NCBI RefSeq assembly: GCF_010119235.1 | Contig: NZ_JAAATZ010000001.1 | Coordinates: forward strand, 340,501 to 404,500 | Direction of reading: 5' to 3' | From: Flavobacterium phycosphaerae | Lineage (GTDB): Bacteria; Bacteroidota; Bacteroidia; Flavobacteriales; Flavobacteriaceae | Length of the DNA stretch: 64,000 nucleotides | In this document: positions 40,126-50,931 of the stretch, one piece after another | How positions within the stretch are numbered: the stretch's first letter is position 1 | Layout: each line of letters starts with the position of its first letter | Position numbers and translations under genes: made by a program | Notes under the pieces: model-generated | The model's database searches: none | The model's input: only the letters and a program-made list of their open reading frames with translations | What the model was told of the DNA's origin: nothing

Positions 40126-40509
40126 TTATACTCTTCGTCTTTTAGGAGGACGACATCCGTTGTGTGGCATTGGAGTAACGTCGATGATTTCGGTTACTTC
40201 AATTCCTGAGTTGTGAATTGATCTGATAGCAGACTCACGTCCGTTACCTGGTCCTTTCACATACACTTTTACTTTTTTAAGTCCAGCTTCTAATGCTACT
40301 TTTCCGCAATCTTCTGCTGCCATTTGAGCTGCGTACGGAGTGTTCTTTTTAGAACCTCTGAAGCCCATTTTACCAGCTGAAGACCAAGAAATAACTTCAC
40401 CTTTTTTATTAGTTAAAGAGATGATGATATTGTTAAAAGTTGCATTAATATGCGCTTCTCCCGTTGATTCAACGATAACTTTACGTTTTTTTGTGGTCGC
40501 TTTAGCCAT
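40126..40509 (-). CDS. rpsK: 30S ribosomal protein S11
   Basis: Platform protein of the 30S subunit, near the mRNA E site. 127 residues: family core [21 protein letters not shown], the [15 protein letters not shown] helix and the C-terminal signature [18 protein letters not shown]. It follows rpsM by 8 bases. Confidence 0.96.
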   Translation of the reverse strand: MAKATTKKRKVIVESTGEAHINATFNNIIISLTNKKGEVISWSSAGKMGFRGSKKNTPYAAQMAAEDCGKVALEAGLKKVKVYVKGPGNGRESAIRSIHNSGIEVTEIIDVTPMPHNGCRPPKRRRV

Positions 40510-40517
40510 ATTACTTA

Positions 40518-40892
40518 TTATTTAGTTGCTTTTTTCTTGTTAGCAACAGTTTTTCTTTTACCTTTTCTTGTTCTAGAGTTGTTCTTAGTTCTTTGTCCTC
40601 TTAACGGAAGACCAGATCTGTGACGGATACCTCTATAACATCCAATATCCATTAAACGTTTGATGTGCAATGAAACTTCTGAACGAAGCTCACCTTCAAT
40701 TTTGAAATAAGATACGGCGTCACGGATTCCTCCGATTTCGTCATCATTCCAGTCTTGAACTTTTTTATCTTGGCTTACTTGAGCTTTTTCTAAAATCTCA
40801 ATTGCTCTACTTTTACCAATTCCGAAGATGTAGGTTAAAGCGATAACTCCTCTTTTGTTTTTTGGGATGTCTACCCCTGCTATTCTTGCCAT
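40518..40892 (-). CDS. rpsM: 30S ribosomal protein S13
   Basis: 30S head protein that forms bridges to the large subunit and touches P-site tRNA. 124 residues starting [25 protein letters not shown], with the helix-two-turn-helix region and the [18 protein letters not shown] motif near the basic tail. It starts 2 bases after the rpmJ stop. Confidence 0.96.
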   Translation of the reverse strand: MARIAGVDIPKNKRGVIALTYIFGIGKSRAIEILEKAQVSQDKKVQDWNDDEIGGIRDAVSYFKIEGELRSEVSLHIKRLMDIGCYRGIRHRSGLPLRGQRTKNNSRTRKGKRKTVANKKKATK

Positions 40893-40894
40893 AA

Positions 40895-41011
40895 CTATCC
40901 TTGTCTTTGTTTAAATCTAGGATTCTTTTTGTTGATTACGTATAATCTGCCTTTTCTGCGTACAATAATACACTCGGCACTTCTTTTTTTAACTGATGCT
41001 CTTACTTTCAT
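40895..41011 (-). CDS. rpmJ: 50S ribosomal protein L36
   Basis: A 38-residue basic protein, [20 protein letters not shown] followed by [18 protein letters not shown]. It has a single cysteine, so it is the zinc-free form. It lies 11 bases after infA and 2 bases before rpsM, the usual order. Confidence 0.95.
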
Positions 41012-41022
41012 TTTTACTAGCT

Positions 41023-41238
41023 TTAGTATCTATATGTAATTCTTGCTTTTGACAAATCGTAAGGACTCATTTCCAGTTTCACTTTGTCACCAGGTAACAA
41101 TTTGATGTAATGCATACGCATTTTTCCAGAGATATGAGCAATTACAACGTGTCCATTTTCTAATTCTACTCGGAACATAGCATTCGATAATGCTTCGATG
41201 ATTGATCCGTCTTGTTCTATTGCTGATTGTTTTGCCAT
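41023..41238 (-). CDS. infA: Translation initiation factor IF-1
   Basis: A 71-residue OB-fold protein that binds the 30S A site with IF-2 and IF-3. Seen: [20 protein letters not shown] and [30 protein letters not shown], all standard. Five bases after secY and 11 before rpmJ. Confidence 0.96.
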   Translation of the reverse strand: MAKQSAIEQDGSIIEALSNAMFRVELENGHVVIAHISGKMRMHYIKLLPGDKVKLEMSPYDLSKARITYRY

Positions 41239-41243
41239 AAAAA

Positions 41244-42587
41244 CTAAGCTACTGCTTTTCTATTTTTACCACTTTTCATCAATCCGTCATAGTGTTTATT
41301 CAATAAATAAGAATTTATTTGTTGAATAGTATCGATAGCTACACCAACCATAATGATTAATGAAGTACCACCATAGAACATAGCCCAAGATTGTTGTACA
41401 TTAAGACTAACAACAATCGCTGGGAACACAGCAATTAACGCCAGAAACAATGAACCTGGGAATGTTATAAGAGACATGATTTTATCTAAGAAATCAGCTG
41501 TTTCAATTCCTGGTTTAATTCCCGGTATGAAACCACCACTTCTTTTTAAATCATCGGCCATTTTATTGGTTGGAACGGTAATAGCTGTATAAAAGAACGT
41601 GAATATTAAAATTAACGCTGCAAATACAAAGTTGTACCAAAAACCAAACATATTACTAAAAGTACCGGCAATAGACTGTGATGTTTCTGATTTTGAAAGT
41701 CCTGCTACTGCTGCCGGGATAAACATAATTGCCTGAGCAAAGATGATTGGCATAACACCAGCAGAATTCAATTTCAATGGAATCCATTGTCTGTTTCCGC
41801 CAAGCATATCTTGTTCGAAATCACCGGTTGTTGTGCGACGAGCGTACTGTACCGGAATCTTTCTTACTGCCATTACTAACAATACACAACCAATAATTAC
41901 TAATAACCATCCAATAATTTCGAAAACCAACACCATTGGCCCTCCCTGATTGTTGGTAATTCTTGAAGTAAATTCTTGAAACAATGCTTGTGGTAGTCTG
42001 GCTAAGATACCCACCATAATTAATAGTGAAATACCATTCCCTATTCCTTTATCTGTAATTTTTTCTCCTAACCACATAGCGAAAATAGTACCTGTAGTAA
42101 GAATTAAAACGGATGAGAATAAGAAAGCAAACGAATCAAATCCTAAAAGGAAAGCATTACCCGGCAATGTTCTGTAAAGGTTATAGATATAACCAGGACC
42201 TTGAACTAGTGTGATGGCAATAGTTAACCATCGGGTAATTTGATTTAGTTTTTTTCTTCCACTTTCACCGTCTTTTTGCAATTTTTGCAAGTAAGGAATA
42301 GCGATACCCATTAACTGAACAACAATTGAAGCAGAAATGTAAGGCATGATACCTAGTGCAAATACTGACGCTTTAGAGAAAGCTCCACCGGTAAACATAT
42401 CAAGGATCGAACCGATACCTTTTTCTGTTTGACCTGCTAAGCTATGCAATTGCGTAGCATCAATACCTGGTAGCGTTACATGCGCTCCAAATCTGTAAAC
42501 TAATAATAGTCCAAGGGTTACAAGGATTCTATTTTTTAGTTCCTCTATTTTCCAAACATTACTTAATGATTCAAAAAATTTCTTCAT
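41244..42587 (-). CDS. secY: Preprotein translocase subunit SecY
   Basis: Channel subunit of the Sec translocon in the inner membrane, needed by every exported protein in this window. 447 residues with ten membrane helices; [12 protein letters not shown] after helix 1, the plug region [26 protein letters not shown] and the cytoplasmic loops [12 protein letters not shown] and [13 protein letters not shown] are visible. It lies between rplO and infA as in other Bacteroidota. Confidence 0.96.
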   Translation of the reverse strand: MKKFFESLSNVWKIEELKNRILVTLGLLLVYRFGAHVTLPGIDATQLHSLAGQTEKGIGSILDMFTGGAFSKASVFALGIMPYISASIVVQLMGIAIPYLQKLQKDGESGRKKLNQITRWLTIAITLVQGPGYIYNLYRTLPGNAFLLGFDSFAFLFSSVLILTTGTIFAMWLGEKITDKGIGNGISLLIMVGILARLPQALFQEFTSRITNNQGGPMVLVFEIIGWLLVIIGCVLLVMAVRKIPVQYARRTTTGDFEQDMLGGNRQWIPLKLNSAGVMPIIFAQAIMFIPAAVAGLSKSETSQSIAGTFSNMFGFWYNFVFAALILIFTFFYTAITVPTNKMADDLKRSGGFIPGIKPGIETADFLDKIMSLITFPGSLFLALIAVFPAIVVSLNVQQSWAMFYGGTSLIIMVGVAIDTIQQINSYLLNKHYDGLMKSGKNRKAVA

Positions 42588-42598
42588 TGTTATAGCAA

Positions 42599-43051
42599 TT
42601 ATAGGGTTACAGCTTCTCCACCAGCCGCTTCAATAGCCGCTTTTGCAGTTGCAGTAAATTTGTGAGCAGTTACTTTTAATTTTGCTTTCAATTCGCCTCT
42701 ACCAAGGATTTTAACTACTTCATTTTTAGTAGCCAAACGGTTTTCAACTAATACTGAAAAATCTACAGTATCGGTAACAATTCCGTTATCTACTAATAAT
42801 TGAAGGGCGTCAAGATTTACTCCTTGATACTCAACACGATTAATGTTTTTGAAACCAAACTTAGGCACACGTCTTTGAAGTGGCATTTGCCCTCCTTCAA
42901 AACCAATCTTTTTAGAATAACCAGAACGAGACTTTGCTCCTTTGTGACCTCTTGCAGAAGTACCACCTTTACCAGAACCTTCTCCTCTACCTAATCTTTT
43001 GTTTTGATTGTGTGTAGAACCTTCAGCAGGTTGTAAGTTACTTAAATTCAT
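42599..43051 (-). CDS. rplO: 50S ribosomal protein L15
   Basis: Late-assembly large-subunit protein. 150 residues; the Gly-rich basic N-terminus ([26 protein letters not shown] split over residues 17-42) and the C-terminal domain with [20 protein letters not shown] are typical. Eleven bases before secY. Confidence 0.95.
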   Translation of the reverse strand: MNLSNLQPAEGSTHNQNKRLGRGEGSGKGGTSARGHKGAKSRSGYSKKIGFEGGQMPLQRRVPKFGFKNINRVEYQGVNLDALQLLVDNGIVTDTVDFSVLVENRLATKNEVVKILGRGELKAKLKVTAHKFTATAKAAIEAAGGEAVTL

Positions 43052-43063
43052 AACTATGATTTG

Positions 43064-43246
43064 TTATTTAACTTCCTCTACGGAAACTAAGTGTTTAACT
43101 TTATTTATCATTCCAAGGATAGCTGGATTTGAATCATGCTCCACAACCTGTCCCATTTTACGAAGACCTAAAGCCTCTAATCCTCTCTTTTGTGTAAGAG
43201 GACAATTGATTTTGCTTCTAACTTGTTTTACTAATAATTTAGCCAT
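43064..43246 (-). CDS. rpmD: 50S ribosomal protein L30
   Basis: A 60-residue protein with the L30 ferredoxin-like fold: [23 protein letters not shown] and a [23 protein letters not shown]-terminal half. Between rpsE and rplO with 12-base gaps. Confidence 0.94.
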   Translation of the reverse strand: MAKLLVKQVRSKINCPLTQKRGLEALGLRKMGQVVEHDSNPAILGMINKVKHLVSVEEVK

Positions 43247-43258
43247 AATTTCCTTGAA

Positions 43259-43783
43259 TTAACCTTTAAAAACTTTCTCTAAAGAAATACCTCTTTGTTT
43301 TGCAACAGTAACGGCACTTCTCATTTGTAATAAAGCATCAAAAGTTGCTTTTACCACGTTGTGAGGATTTGATGAACCTTGTGATTTTGATAATACATCG
43401 TGAATACCCACTGACTCAAGAACTGAACGAACAGCTCCACCAGCGATTACTCCGGTACCGTGAGATGCAGGCATTAAAAATACTGCTGCTCCACCAAATT
43501 TTCCTTTTTGTTCGTGAGGTACAGATTGACCACTTAAAGGAATTCTAACTAAGTTTTTCTTTGCATCTTCTACTGCTTTAGCAATAGCTTCAGAAACGTC
43601 TTTAGATTTTCCTAAACCATGTCCAACAACACCGTTTTCATCACCTACAACAACAATAGCAGAAAAGCCAAAAGCTCTACCTCCTTTTGTTACTTTGGTA
43701 ACACGATTTACACTTACCAAACGATCTTTTAACTCAAGACCACTAGGTTTTACTAACTCTACATTTTTGTATCCGTTATACAT
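43259..43783 (-). CDS. rpsE: 30S ribosomal protein S5
   Basis: 30S protein near the mRNA entry, involved in fidelity and helicase action. 174 residues: N-terminal dsRBD-like domain ([38 protein letters not shown] over residues 23-60) and C-terminal domain with [20 protein letters not shown]. Six bases after rplR. Confidence 0.96.
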   Translation of the reverse strand: MYNGYKNVELVKPSGLELKDRLVSVNRVTKVTKGGRAFGFSAIVVVGDENGVVGHGLGKSKDVSEAIAKAVEDAKKNLVRIPLSGQSVPHEQKGKFGGAAVFLMPASHGTGVIAGGAVRSVLESVGIHDVLSKSQGSSNPHNVVKATFDALLQMRSAVTVAKQRGISLEKVFKG

Positions 43784-43789
43784 AATTTC

Positions 43790-44143
43790 TTAGAATTTAA
43801 GTCCAGCCGCTCTTGCGCCTTCCGCTAATGATTTAATACGACCGTGATATAAATAACCTCCTCTATCGAAAGTTACTTCTGTAATTCCGGCTTTTAACGC
43901 TTTTTCTGCAGCAAGTTTTCCAACTTCAGTTGCAATTTCTACGTTTGTACCTTTTATGTTTACTCCTTTATCTTTTGATGAAGCAGCCAATAAAGTAACT
44001 CCATTCACATCATCAATTAGTTGTGCATAGATTTCTTTATTACTTCTGAATACAGATAGTCTTGGTTTAGCAGCAGTACCGCTAACAATCTTTCTGATTC
44101 TGAATTTAATTCTTTGTCTTCTTTCAGTTTTTGTTAATGACAT
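43790..44143 (-). CDS. rplR: 50S ribosomal protein L18
   Basis: Binds 5S rRNA in the central protuberance. 117 residues, with the [19 protein letters not shown] motif and the ending [20 protein letters not shown] typical of the family. Eleven bases after rplF. Confidence 0.96.
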   Translation of the reverse strand: MSLTKTERRQRIKFRIRKIVSGTAAKPRLSVFRSNKEIYAQLIDDVNGVTLLAASSKDKGVNIKGTNVEIATEVGKLAAEKALKAGITEVTFDRGGYLYHGRIKSLAEGARAAGLKF

Positions 44144-44154
44144 AATGCTAATTT

Positions 44155-44697
44155 TTACGCTGATTTACCTGCTTTTCTTCTTAATACTTCACCAACAAAC
44201 TTAACTCCTTTTCCTTTGTAAGGCTCAGGCTTACGGAAACCTCTGATTTTGGCAGCGATTTGTCCGATTAATTGTTTGTCGAAAGATGTTAACTTCACGA
44301 TTGGGTTTTTCCCTTTTTCAGAAATTGTTTCCAATTTTACTTCAGGAGCAACTTCTAAAACGATGTTGTGAGAAAACCCTAAGGCTAAGTCTAATTTTTG
44401 TCCTTGGTTAGAAGCTCTGTAACCTACCCCTACCAACTCTAATTCTTTGGTAAAACCTTCAGATACACCCGTAACCATATTATTGATTAACGATCTGTAT
44501 AATCCGTGTTTTGCTCTATGATCTTTACTATCAGATGGTCTTTCAACTACTACTTGACCTTCTTCAACTTTCACTGTTACGTCTGCGTAATCTTGTGTAA
44601 GTTGACCTAATTTTCCTTTAACTGTAATTACTGTTTCACTAACTTCTACAGTAACACCAGCAGGAATTGAAATTGGATTTTTACCTATTCTTGACAT
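44155..44697 (-). CDS. rplF: 50S ribosomal protein L6
   Basis: Large-subunit protein near the sarcin-ricin loop and factor-binding site. 180 residues with two related domains; [18 protein letters not shown] at the start and the signature [18 protein letters not shown] near the end. Sixteen bases after rpsH. Confidence 0.96.
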   Translation of the reverse strand: MSRIGKNPISIPAGVTVEVSETVITVKGKLGQLTQDYADVTVKVEEGQVVVERPSDSKDHRAKHGLYRSLINNMVTGVSEGFTKELELVGVGYRASNQGQKLDLALGFSHNIVLEVAPEVKLETISEKGKNPIVKLTSFDKQLIGQIAAKIRGFRKPEPYKGKGVKFVGEVLRRKAGKSA

Positions 44698-44713
44698 TGT
44701 TTAACTGTTTTTA

Positions 44714-45112
44714 TTAGTATACGTAGCAAATTACTTCTCCACCAACATTTAATTGCTTAGCTTGTTTTCCGGTCATTAAACCTTTTGAAGTGGAAACAAT
44801 AGCAATTCCTAATCCGTTAAGGATTCTAGGTAATTTTGATGCACCTGCATATTTACGTAAACCTGGTTTACTAATTCTTTGGATATCTTTGATAACTGAC
44901 TCTTTAGTATCTTTATCATACTTCAAAGCGATTTTGATAGTTCCTTGAACAGAACTGTCATCAAATTTGTAACTTAAGATATATCCTTGATCGAATAAAA
45001 TCTTTGTGATTTCTTTTTTCAAGTTCGAAGCCGGGATTTCAACCACTTTGTGGTTAGCCATCACTGCATTTCTAACTCTCGTAAGATAATCTGCAATTGG
45101 ATCTGTATACAT
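44714..45112 (-). CDS. rpsH: 30S ribosomal protein S8
   Basis: Primary 16S rRNA binder (helix 21) and, in E. coli, the translational repressor of the spc operon. 132 residues, start [20 protein letters not shown]-terminal [20 protein letters not shown]. It is separated from rpsN by 141 bases, the largest gap in the cluster, holding a long hairpin and an internal promoter. Confidence 0.96.
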   Translation of the reverse strand: MYTDPIADYLTRVRNAVMANHKVVEIPASNLKKEITKILFDQGYILSYKFDDSSVQGTIKIALKYDKDTKESVIKDIQRISKPGLRKYAGASKLPRILNGLGIAIVSTSKGLMTGKQAKQLNVGGEVICYVY

Positions 45113-45185
45113 ATTTATTAAATTGTGGCAACGGTTTTCAAAAAGACTATCTCTTTGAACCTGAAGCCATTAAACTCTAATTTAA

Positions 45186-45241
45186 CAGCAGAGAATTGTA
45201 CGTTCCCGGCAAAAATCCGGCAAATGTACAATTATCTGCTG
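45186..45241 (-). promoter_or_regulatory. Long hairpin in the rpsN-rpsH gap
   Basis: On the minus strand CAGCAGA pairs with TCTGCTG, AATTGTAC with GTACAATT after a T/C mismatch, and CCGG with CCGG near the loop, giving about 19-21 bp over 56 bases. No T tract follows, so it is not a standard terminator. The 5' arm contains a TAnnTTTG promoter box. Confidence 0.6.
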
Positions 45242-45250
45242 AAATTCCAA
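45221..45250 (-). promoter_or_regulatory. Internal promoter upstream of rpsH
   Basis: Minus-strand TTG (45250-45248), 19 bases, then TACATTTG (45228-45221): same spacing and same -7 box as the rpsL promoter at the head of the cluster. The start point would fall inside the hairpin. Confidence 0.55.
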
Positions 45251-45253
45251 CTA

Positions 45254-45523
45254 TTACCAGCTGGCTTTTTTTACTCCCGGGATTAATCCTTGGTTAGCCA
45301 TCTCACGGAAAGTTACACGTGAAATGCCGAATTGACGCATATACCCTCTTGGTCTTCCTGTCAATTTGCAACGATTGTGCATACGAACAGGTGAAGCATT
45401 TTTTGGTAATTTTTGTAACCCTTCGTAATCTCCAGCTTCTAATAAAGCTTTTCTTTTCTCAGCGTACTTAGCTACCGTTTTTTCTCTCTTAACCTCACGG
45501 GCTTTCATTGATTCTTTAGCCAT
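45254..45523 (-). CDS. rpsN: 30S ribosomal protein S14
   Basis: 30S head protein next to S3 and S10. 89 residues; it is the longer zinc-free type, with a single Cys ([21 protein letters not shown]) instead of two CxxC pairs. Three bases after rplE. Confidence 0.96.
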   Translation of the reverse strand: MAKESMKAREVKREKTVAKYAEKRKALLEAGDYEGLQKLPKNASPVRMHNRCKLTGRPRGYMRQFGISRVTFREMANQGLIPGVKKASW

Positions 45524-45526
45524 ATC

Positions 45527-46078
45527 TTAATTCTTTTTAAAAGGTAAACCTAATTCAGCCAATAATGACTGTGCTTCTTTATCTGTGTTTGCCGTTGTTA
45601 CGAAAGTAATATCCAATCCTGAAATTTTGTTTACTTTATCAATATCAATTTCAGGGAAAATGATTTGCTCAGTAACACCAAGGTTGTAATTACCTCTTCC
45701 GTCAAAACCAGTAGCTTTGATACCATTAAAATCTCTTACACGTGGTAAAGAAGAAGTAATAAGTCTGTCTAAAAACTCATACATTCTCTCTCCTCTAAGA
45801 GTTACTTTGGCTCCAATTGGCATACCTTTTCTCAATTTGAATGACGCAACGTCTTTCTTAGAGATAGTAGATACTGCTTTTTGTCCAGTAATCTTAGTTA
45901 ACTCATCTACTGCATAGTCGATTAGTTTTTTATCAGATACTGCTGCTCCAACTCCGCGGCTTAAAACGATTTTTTCCAATTTAGGAACTTGCATTACGTT
46001 TTTATAACCGAATTCTTCTTTAAGGGCAGCAATTACTCTGTCCTTATATTCTTGCTTAAGTCTAGGTGTATAGGCCAT
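45527..46078 (-). CDS. rplE: 50S ribosomal protein L5
   Basis: 5S rRNA-binding protein of the central protuberance that contacts P-site tRNA. 183 residues; [43 protein letters not shown] (residues 88-114) and [16 protein letters not shown] are the family motifs. Two bases after rplX. Confidence 0.96.
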   Translation of the reverse strand: MAYTPRLKQEYKDRVIAALKEEFGYKNVMQVPKLEKIVLSRGVGAAVSDKKLIDYAVDELTKITGQKAVSTISKKDVASFKLRKGMPIGAKVTLRGERMYEFLDRLITSSLPRVRDFNGIKATGFDGRGNYNLGVTEQIIFPEIDIDKVNKISGLDITFVTTANTDKEAQSLLAELGLPFKKN

Positions 46079-46080
46079 AA

Positions 46081-46395
46081 CTATAATACTTGATTAGATT
46101 TTTTTGAAAATCTCACTTTCTTATCTCCTTCTACTTTAATTCCAACCTTAGTCGCTTTTTTTGACTTTGGATCAATTAAAGACAAGTTAGAAATATGCAT
46201 AGGAGCTTCTTTCTTTACAATTCCTCCTTGAGGGTTTTTAGCACTTGGTTTTGTATGTTTCGAAACCATGTTTACTCCTTCAACGATTGCTTTGTTCTTT
46301 TCACGGTCAACGCGTAAAACTTTACCTTCCGAACCTTTGTGGTCACCGGCGATAACTTTTACAACATCTCCTGATTTTATTTTTAGCTTTATCAT
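46081..46395 (-). CDS. rplX: 50S ribosomal protein L24
   Basis: Assembly-initiating large-subunit protein with an N-terminal KOW motif ([20 protein letters not shown]). 104 residues. Twelve bases after rplN. Confidence 0.95.
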   Translation of the reverse strand: MIKLKIKSGDVVKVIAGDHKGSEGKVLRVDREKNKAIVEGVNMVSKHTKPSAKNPQGGIVKKEAPMHISNLSLIDPKSKKATKVGIKVEGDKKVRFSKKSNQVL

Positions 46396-46407
46396 CTTAC
46401 TAACGAA

Positions 46408-46776
46408 TTAAAGCACTTCTGGTGCTAATGATACAATTTTCATGAATTGTTTTTCACGAAGTTCTCTCGCAACCGGACCAAAAACACGAGTTCCTCTCAT
46501 TTCCCCTGCAGCGTTCAAAAGAACACAAGCATTGTCATCGAAACGGATATAAGAACCATCGGCTCTTCTCACTTCTTTTTTGGTACGTACAACAACTGCA
46601 GTAGAAACAGCACCTTTTTTCACGTTTCCGTTTGGTGTTGCATCTTTAATAGACACTACAATTTTATCTCCAACAGAGGCATAACGACGTTTCGTTCCTC
46701 CTAAAACACGGATAGTCAAAACTTCTTTTGCTCCTGTGTTATCTGCTACTTTTAATCTTGATTCCTGTTGTACCAT
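46408..46776 (-). CDS. rplN: 50S ribosomal protein L14
   Basis: Subunit-interface protein of 122 residues; [20 protein letters not shown] and the [18 protein letters not shown] motif are diagnostic. Two bases after rpsQ. Confidence 0.96.
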
Positions 46777-46778
46777 AA

Positions 46779-47036
46779 TTACTTAGCTCTTTCAATGATT
46801 TCAACTAATCTCCAACATTTGGTTTTTGATAAAGGTCTTGTTTCCATGATCTTTACTGTATCACCAATGTTACAGTCGTTTGTTTCGTCGTGTGCATGAA
46901 ACTTTTTAGTTTTTAACACGAACTTACCATATAATGGGTGTTTTACTCTGGTTACTTGTGCCACAACAATAGACTTGTCCATTTTGTTTGACGTAACTAC
47001 ACCAATTCTTTCTTTTCTTAAATTTCTTTTTTCCAT
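46779..47036 (-). CDS. rpsQ: 30S ribosomal protein S17
   Basis: Primary 16S rRNA binder with an OB fold. I start at the ATG at 47036 ([20 protein letters not shown], 85 residues); an in-frame codon five residues upstream would add a non-conserved MLAEK. The family signature [20 protein letters not shown] is present. Confidence 0.94.
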   Translation of the reverse strand: MEKRNLRKERIGVVTSNKMDKSIVVAQVTRVKHPLYGKFVLKTKKFHAHDETNDCNIGDTVKIMETRPLSKTKCWRLVEIIERAK

Positions 47037-47055
47037 CTTTTCAGCTAGCATACAA

Positions 47056-47247
47056 TTATTGTAACTCTCTTTTAGTTAGCTCAGTTGCTACTCTAGCAAC
47101 AGCTCTTCTAGCACTTCTAATTTGAAGTGGATTGGCAATTGGAGAAATAGCGTGTGCAGATTTTAAATCCATATAAGCTTTTCTCAACTCAGTAAGTTTT
47201 ACTTGCAACTCAGCTGCAGATAGATTGATAATTTCTGATTGTTTCAT
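47056..47247 (-). CDS. rpmC: 50S ribosomal protein L29
   Basis: Small helical protein at the tunnel exit. I use the ATG at 47247 ([20 protein letters not shown], 63 residues); the open frame 12 codons further upstream overlaps rplP and is not conserved. Ends in [12 protein letters not shown]. Confidence 0.94.
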   Translation of the reverse strand: MKQSEIINLSAAELQVKLTELRKAYMDLKSAHAISPIANPLQIRSARRAVARVATELTKRELQ

Positions 47248-47260
47248 AATTAATTTTAGA

Positions 47261-47686
47261 TTATGCTTCGAAATCTCTAGCAACTACAAACTTAGTTTTT
47301 ACAGGCAGTTTTTGAGCGGCAAGACGTAAAGCTTCTTTTGCAACAGAAAGCGGCACTCCACCAACTTCAAACATGATTTTTCCTGGTTTTACAACAGCAG
47401 CCCAATATTCGACTGCTCCTTTACCTTTACCCATACGTACCTCTAGAGGTTTTTTAGTGATAGGTTTGTCCGGAAATATTTTAATCCATAACTGTCCTTC
47501 TCTTTTCATGTAACGAGTTGCAGCGATACGCGCAGCTTCGATTTGACGTGAAGTTAAGAACATTCCATTTTCATGTACTGATTTAATTCCAAACATTCCA
47601 TTAGAAAGTTCGTGTCCTCTTTGAGACACCCCTTTCATTCTACCCTTCTGTACCTTACGGTATTTTGTTCTTTTAGGCTGTAACAT
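47261..47686 (-). CDS. rplP: 50S ribosomal protein L16
   Basis: Large-subunit protein at the A-site tRNA elbow. 141 residues; [19 protein letters not shown] start, [20 protein letters not shown] and [19 protein letters not shown] signatures. Eighteen bases after rpsC. Confidence 0.96.
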   Translation of the reverse strand: MLQPKRTKYRKVQKGRMKGVSQRGHELSNGMFGIKSVHENGMFLTSRQIEAARIAATRYMKREGQLWIKIFPDKPITKKPLEVRMGKGKGAVEYWAAVVKPGKIMFEVGGVPLSVAKEALRLAAQKLPVKTKFVVARDFEA

Positions 47687-47704
47687 TTTTCTTTAGTTTA
47701 AAAT

Positions 47705-48463
47705 TTACTTTCTTTTACGGTCTCCACCAGGTTTTCTGTCTTTGTTGAAAGGTTTGCGATCTCCTTTTGAAGAATCTCCGCCTTTTCCGCCAGAAGCTTG
47801 TTTTTTATCCATTCCAACTAGTGGGGATAAATCACGTTTTCCGTAAACTTCACCTTTCATGATCCATACTTTGATACCCATTCTACCATAAGTAGTATGT
47901 GCTTCAGCCAAAGCATAATCAATATCGGCTCTGAAAGTTGATAGAGGAATTCTACCTTCTTTGAATTGTTCAGAACGTGCCATTTCAGCTCCGTTCAAAC
48001 GACCAGAAATCAAAACTTTAATACCTTCTGCATTCATACGCATTGCTGCTGCGATAGCCATTTTTATAGCTCTTCTGTATGAAATACGGCTTTCGATTTG
48101 ACGTGCAATACTAGTTCCAACTAAGTATGCATCTAACTCAGGTCTTTTAATTTCAAAGATGTTGATTTGAACCTCTTTGTCAGTAACTTTCTTAAGTTCT
48201 TCTTTTAACTTGTCTACCTCCTGACCACCTTTTCCGATAATGATACCCGGTCTGGCAGTTGTGATAGTAACGGTTACAAGTTTCAAAGTTCTCTCGATGA
48301 TTACTTTTGATACACTAGCTTTTGATAAACGAGCATGGATATACTTTCTGATTTTATAATCTTCGGCGATTTTATCACCGTAATCATTTCCACCATACCA
48401 GTTTGAATCCCATCCTCTGATGATACCAAGTCTGTTTCCAATTGGATTTGTCTTTTGTCCCAT
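47705..48463 (-). CDS. rpsC: 30S ribosomal protein S3
   Basis: 30S head protein with mRNA helicase role at the entry tunnel. 252 residues: KH type 2 domain with [18 protein letters not shown] and the C-terminal S3 domain with [16 protein letters not shown] basic, Gly/Lys-rich tail (about 220-252) extends beyond E. coli S3. Four bases after rplV. Confidence 0.96.
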   Translation of the reverse strand: MGQKTNPIGNRLGIIRGWDSNWYGGNDYGDKIAEDYKIRKYIHARLSKASVSKVIIERTLKLVTVTITTARPGIIIGKGGQEVDKLKEELKKVTDKEVQINIFEIKRPELDAYLVGTSIARQIESRISYRRAIKMAIAAAMRMNAEGIKVLISGRLNGAEMARSEQFKEGRIPLSTFRADIDYALAEAHTTYGRMGIKVWIMKGEVYGKRDLSPLVGMDKKQASGGKGGDSSKGDRKPFNKDRKPGGDRKRK

Positions 48464-48467
48464 CTTA

Positions 48468-48878
48468 TTAATTGCTTTGTGTGTTATCTAATTGTCCTAA
48501 TACGATAGTTACGTGGTTAGAACGTTTTCTAATTCTGTGTGCTCTTCCTTGTGGTGCCGGACGAAGTCTTTTCAACATCATTCCACCATCTACAGTGATT
48601 GTCTTAACGAATAAGCCTGCTTCTGAAACGTTTCCTTCTGCATTTTTCTGCTCCCAGTTATTGATGGCAGATAACAAAAGTTTTTCTAATTTTCTTGAAG
48701 CTTCTTTTGAGCTAAATCTTAAAATATTTAAAGCTCTTTCCACTTTCTGACCTCTTACCAAGTCTGCTACTAAGCGCATTTTTCTAGGTGAAGTAGGGCA
48801 ATTGTTTAATTTAGCAAATGCGATAGACTTGTTAGCCTCTTTTCTTGCGTCTGCAGTTTCTCTTTTACGAACTCCCAT
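48468..48878 (-). CDS. rplV: 50S ribosomal protein L22
   Basis: Lines the polypeptide exit tunnel. 136 residues; [20 protein letters not shown] and the tunnel hairpin region [20 protein letters not shown] are clear. No change is evident that would suggest macrolide resistance, though that cannot be excluded. Confidence 0.95.
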   Translation of the reverse strand: MGVRKRETADARKEANKSIAFAKLNNCPTSPRKMRLVADLVRGQKVERALNILRFSSKEASRKLEKLLLSAINNWEQKNAEGNVSEAGLFVKTITVDGGMMLKRLRPAPQGRAHRIRKRSNHVTIVLGQLDNTQSN

Positions 48879-48884
48879 TGCTTC

Positions 48885-49163
48885 TTATTTTTTACCTTTA
48901 TTTTTTGCTCCAGCATGACCTCTAAAAGATCTTGTTGGTGAAAACTCTCCTAATTTGTGTCCTACCATGTTCTCAGTTACATAAACCGGAACAAATTGAC
49001 GACCATTGTGTACTGCGATTGTTTGTCCAACGAAATCCGGAGTAATCATAGATGCTCTAGACCAAGTCTTAACAACACCTTTATTTCCACCAGCAATATT
49101 TTCTTGAACTTTTTTATCTAATTTATAGTGTACAAAAGGTCCTTTTTTTAATGAACGTGCCAT
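48885..49163 (-). CDS. rpsS: 30S ribosomal protein S19
   Basis: 30S head protein that touches the A-site tRNA and bridge B1a. 92 residues; [19 protein letters not shown] start, [19 protein letters not shown] signature. Ten bases after rplB. Confidence 0.96.
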   Translation of the reverse strand: MARSLKKGPFVHYKLDKKVQENIAGGNKGVVKTWSRASMITPDFVGQTIAVHNGRQFVPVYVTENMVGHKLGEFSPTRSFRGHAGAKNKGKK

Positions 49164-49173
49164 GTCTATCTAA

Positions 49174-49998
49174 TTATTTCTTTCTGCGTTCAACAATATA
49201 CTTATTACTTGGGTTAACTTTAGAACGAGTTCTATACCCTTTAGCAGGAAGTCCTTTTCTAGAACGTGGGTGACCTCCAGAAGAACGTCCTTCACCACCA
49301 CCCATTGGGTGATCGACAGGGTTCATTGCTACCGGTCTTGTTCTTGGTCTTCTTCCTAACCATCTTGTTCTACCTGCTTTACCAGACACGATCAATTGGT
49401 GGTCAGAGTTAGAAACGGCTCCAATAGTAGCTGAACAAGTTAACAAGATCAATCTTGTTTCCCCTGAAGGCATTTTGATTGTAGCATATTTTCCATCTCT
49501 TGCCATTAATTGAGCAAATGTTCCGGCAGAACGAGCAATAACAGCTCCTTGTCCAGGACGCAATTCGATACAAGAAATTACAGTTCCTAATGGAATTTTG
49601 CTCAATGGCAAAGTATTTCCAATTTCAGGAGCCGCACCTTCTCCAGACACTACGGTCTGACCTACTTGCAATCCGTTTTGAGCAACAATATATGTTTTCT
49701 CACCATCTACATACCACAATAATGCGATAAAAGCTGTTCTGTTTGGATCATACTCGATTGATTTCACTGTAGCAGGAATTCCCACTTTAGTTCTTTTGAA
49801 ATCAATGATACGATACCTTTGTTTGTGACCACCGCCTGTATAACGCATGGTCATTTTTCCTTGACTATTTCTACCTCCTGAGTTTTTTATCGGTGCTAAC
49901 AAAGAGCGCTCCGGCTTATCAGTCGTGATGGCGTCAAAACCATTCACAACTCTAAAACGCTGACCCGGGGTAATAGGTTTTAATTTTCTAACTGACAT
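49174..49998 (-). CDS. rplB: 50S ribosomal protein L2
   Basis: Binds 23S rRNA near the peptidyl-transferase centre and needed for subunit joining. 274 residues; [14 protein letters not shown], the universally conserved histidine region [20 protein letters not shown] and a basic C-terminus. Five bases after rplW. Confidence 0.97.
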   Translation of the reverse strand: MSVRKLKPITPGQRFRVVNGFDAITTDKPERSLLAPIKNSGGRNSQGKMTMRYTGGGHKQRYRIIDFKRTKVGIPATVKSIEYDPNRTAFIALLWYVDGEKTYIVAQNGLQVGQTVVSGEGAAPEIGNTLPLSKIPLGTVISCIELRPGQGAVIARSAGTFAQLMARDGKYATIKMPSGETRLILLTCSATIGAVSNSDHQLIVSGKAGRTRWLGRRPRTRPVAMNPVDHPMGGGEGRSSGGHPRSRKGLPAKGYRTRSKVNPSNKYIVERRKK

Positions 49999-50003
49999 TG
50001 TTA

Positions 50004-50294
50004 TTAGATATTATTGTAAAAATCTATTGTTTCTCCCTCTTTTACTTGTACGATAGCTTTCTTGTAGCTATTCGTTTTTCCGCTGATTAAACCACTTTTT
50101 GTATACTTAGTAGTTCTATCAGCTCTATAGTTCATCGTGTTAACTTCAACAACCGAAATTCCGTAAGCAGCTTCTACAGCTTTCTTAATCTGAACTTTGT
50201 TTGCTTTTTTGTCAACAACAAAACCAAAACGATTGAAAACTTCACCTTCTTTGGTGATTTTTTCAGTGATGATAGGCTTAATTATGATACTCAT
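50004..50294 (-). CDS. rplW: 50S ribosomal protein L23
   Basis: Tunnel-exit protein that docks SRP and trigger factor. 96 residues; [12 protein letters not shown] and [19 protein letters not shown] motifs. Seven bases after rplD. Confidence 0.95.
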   Translation of the reverse strand: MSIIIKPIITEKITKEGEVFNRFGFVVDKKANKVQIKKAVEAAYGISVVEVNTMNYRADRTTKYTKSGLISGKTNSYKKAIVQVKEGETIDFYNNI

Positions 50295-50301
50295 GGTCTA
50301 A

Positions 50302-50931
50302 TTATTTGCTTAAATTTTCTTCAATTCCTTCTAAAGAACCCTCTAAAAGAACTAAATTATTAGCATTTAAAATCTCGTAAGTGCTTAACTCTGAATTAGT
50401 TACAACGCTAGACGCCTTTAAATTGCGTGAGGACAAATATACATTTTTATTTGAATCACCCAACACAAACAAAGATTTTTTGTTTTCTAACCCTAAAGCT
50501 TTCAAAACATTAATGAAATTTTTGGTGTTTGGTGTTTCAAAATTAAAGTCTTCAACAACTACTAAATTTGATTCTTTTACTTTTAAAGAGAAAGCCGATT
50601 TACGGGCTAATCTTTTTACCGTTTTATTCAATTTGAAAGAATAGCTTCTTGGTCTTGGACCGAAAACTGTTCCTCCACCTTTGAACAATGGACTCTTTTT
50701 AGATCCTGCACGTGCAGTACCTGTACCTTTTTGTTTTTTAATCTTACGAGTACTTCCCGCTACTTCAGCTCTTTCTTTTGCTTTGTGCGTTCCTTGTCTT
50801 TGATTTGCTAAGTATTGCTTAACATCAAGATATACTGCGTGATTATTTGGCTCAATGCCGAATACTGAATCAGAAAGTTGAACTTTTCTTCCAGTATCTT
50901 TTCCGTTGATATCTAAAACTTTTACTTCCAT
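50302..50931 (-). CDS. rplD: 50S ribosomal protein L4
   Basis: Tunnel-wall protein; in E. coli it represses the S10 operon. 209 residues; the extended loop [35 protein letters not shown] (residues 69-103) is intact. Its ATG overlaps the rplC stop by one base. Confidence 0.96.
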   Translation of the reverse strand: MEVKVLDINGKDTGRKVQLSDSVFGIEPNNHAVYLDVKQYLANQRQGTHKAKERAEVAGSTRKIKKQKGTGTARAGSKKSPLFKGGGTVFGPRPRSYSFKLNKTVKRLARKSAFSLKVKESNLVVVEDFNFETPNTKNFINVLKALGLENKKSLFVLGDSNKNVYLSSRNLKASSVVTNSELSTYEILNANNLVLLEGSLEGIEENLSK

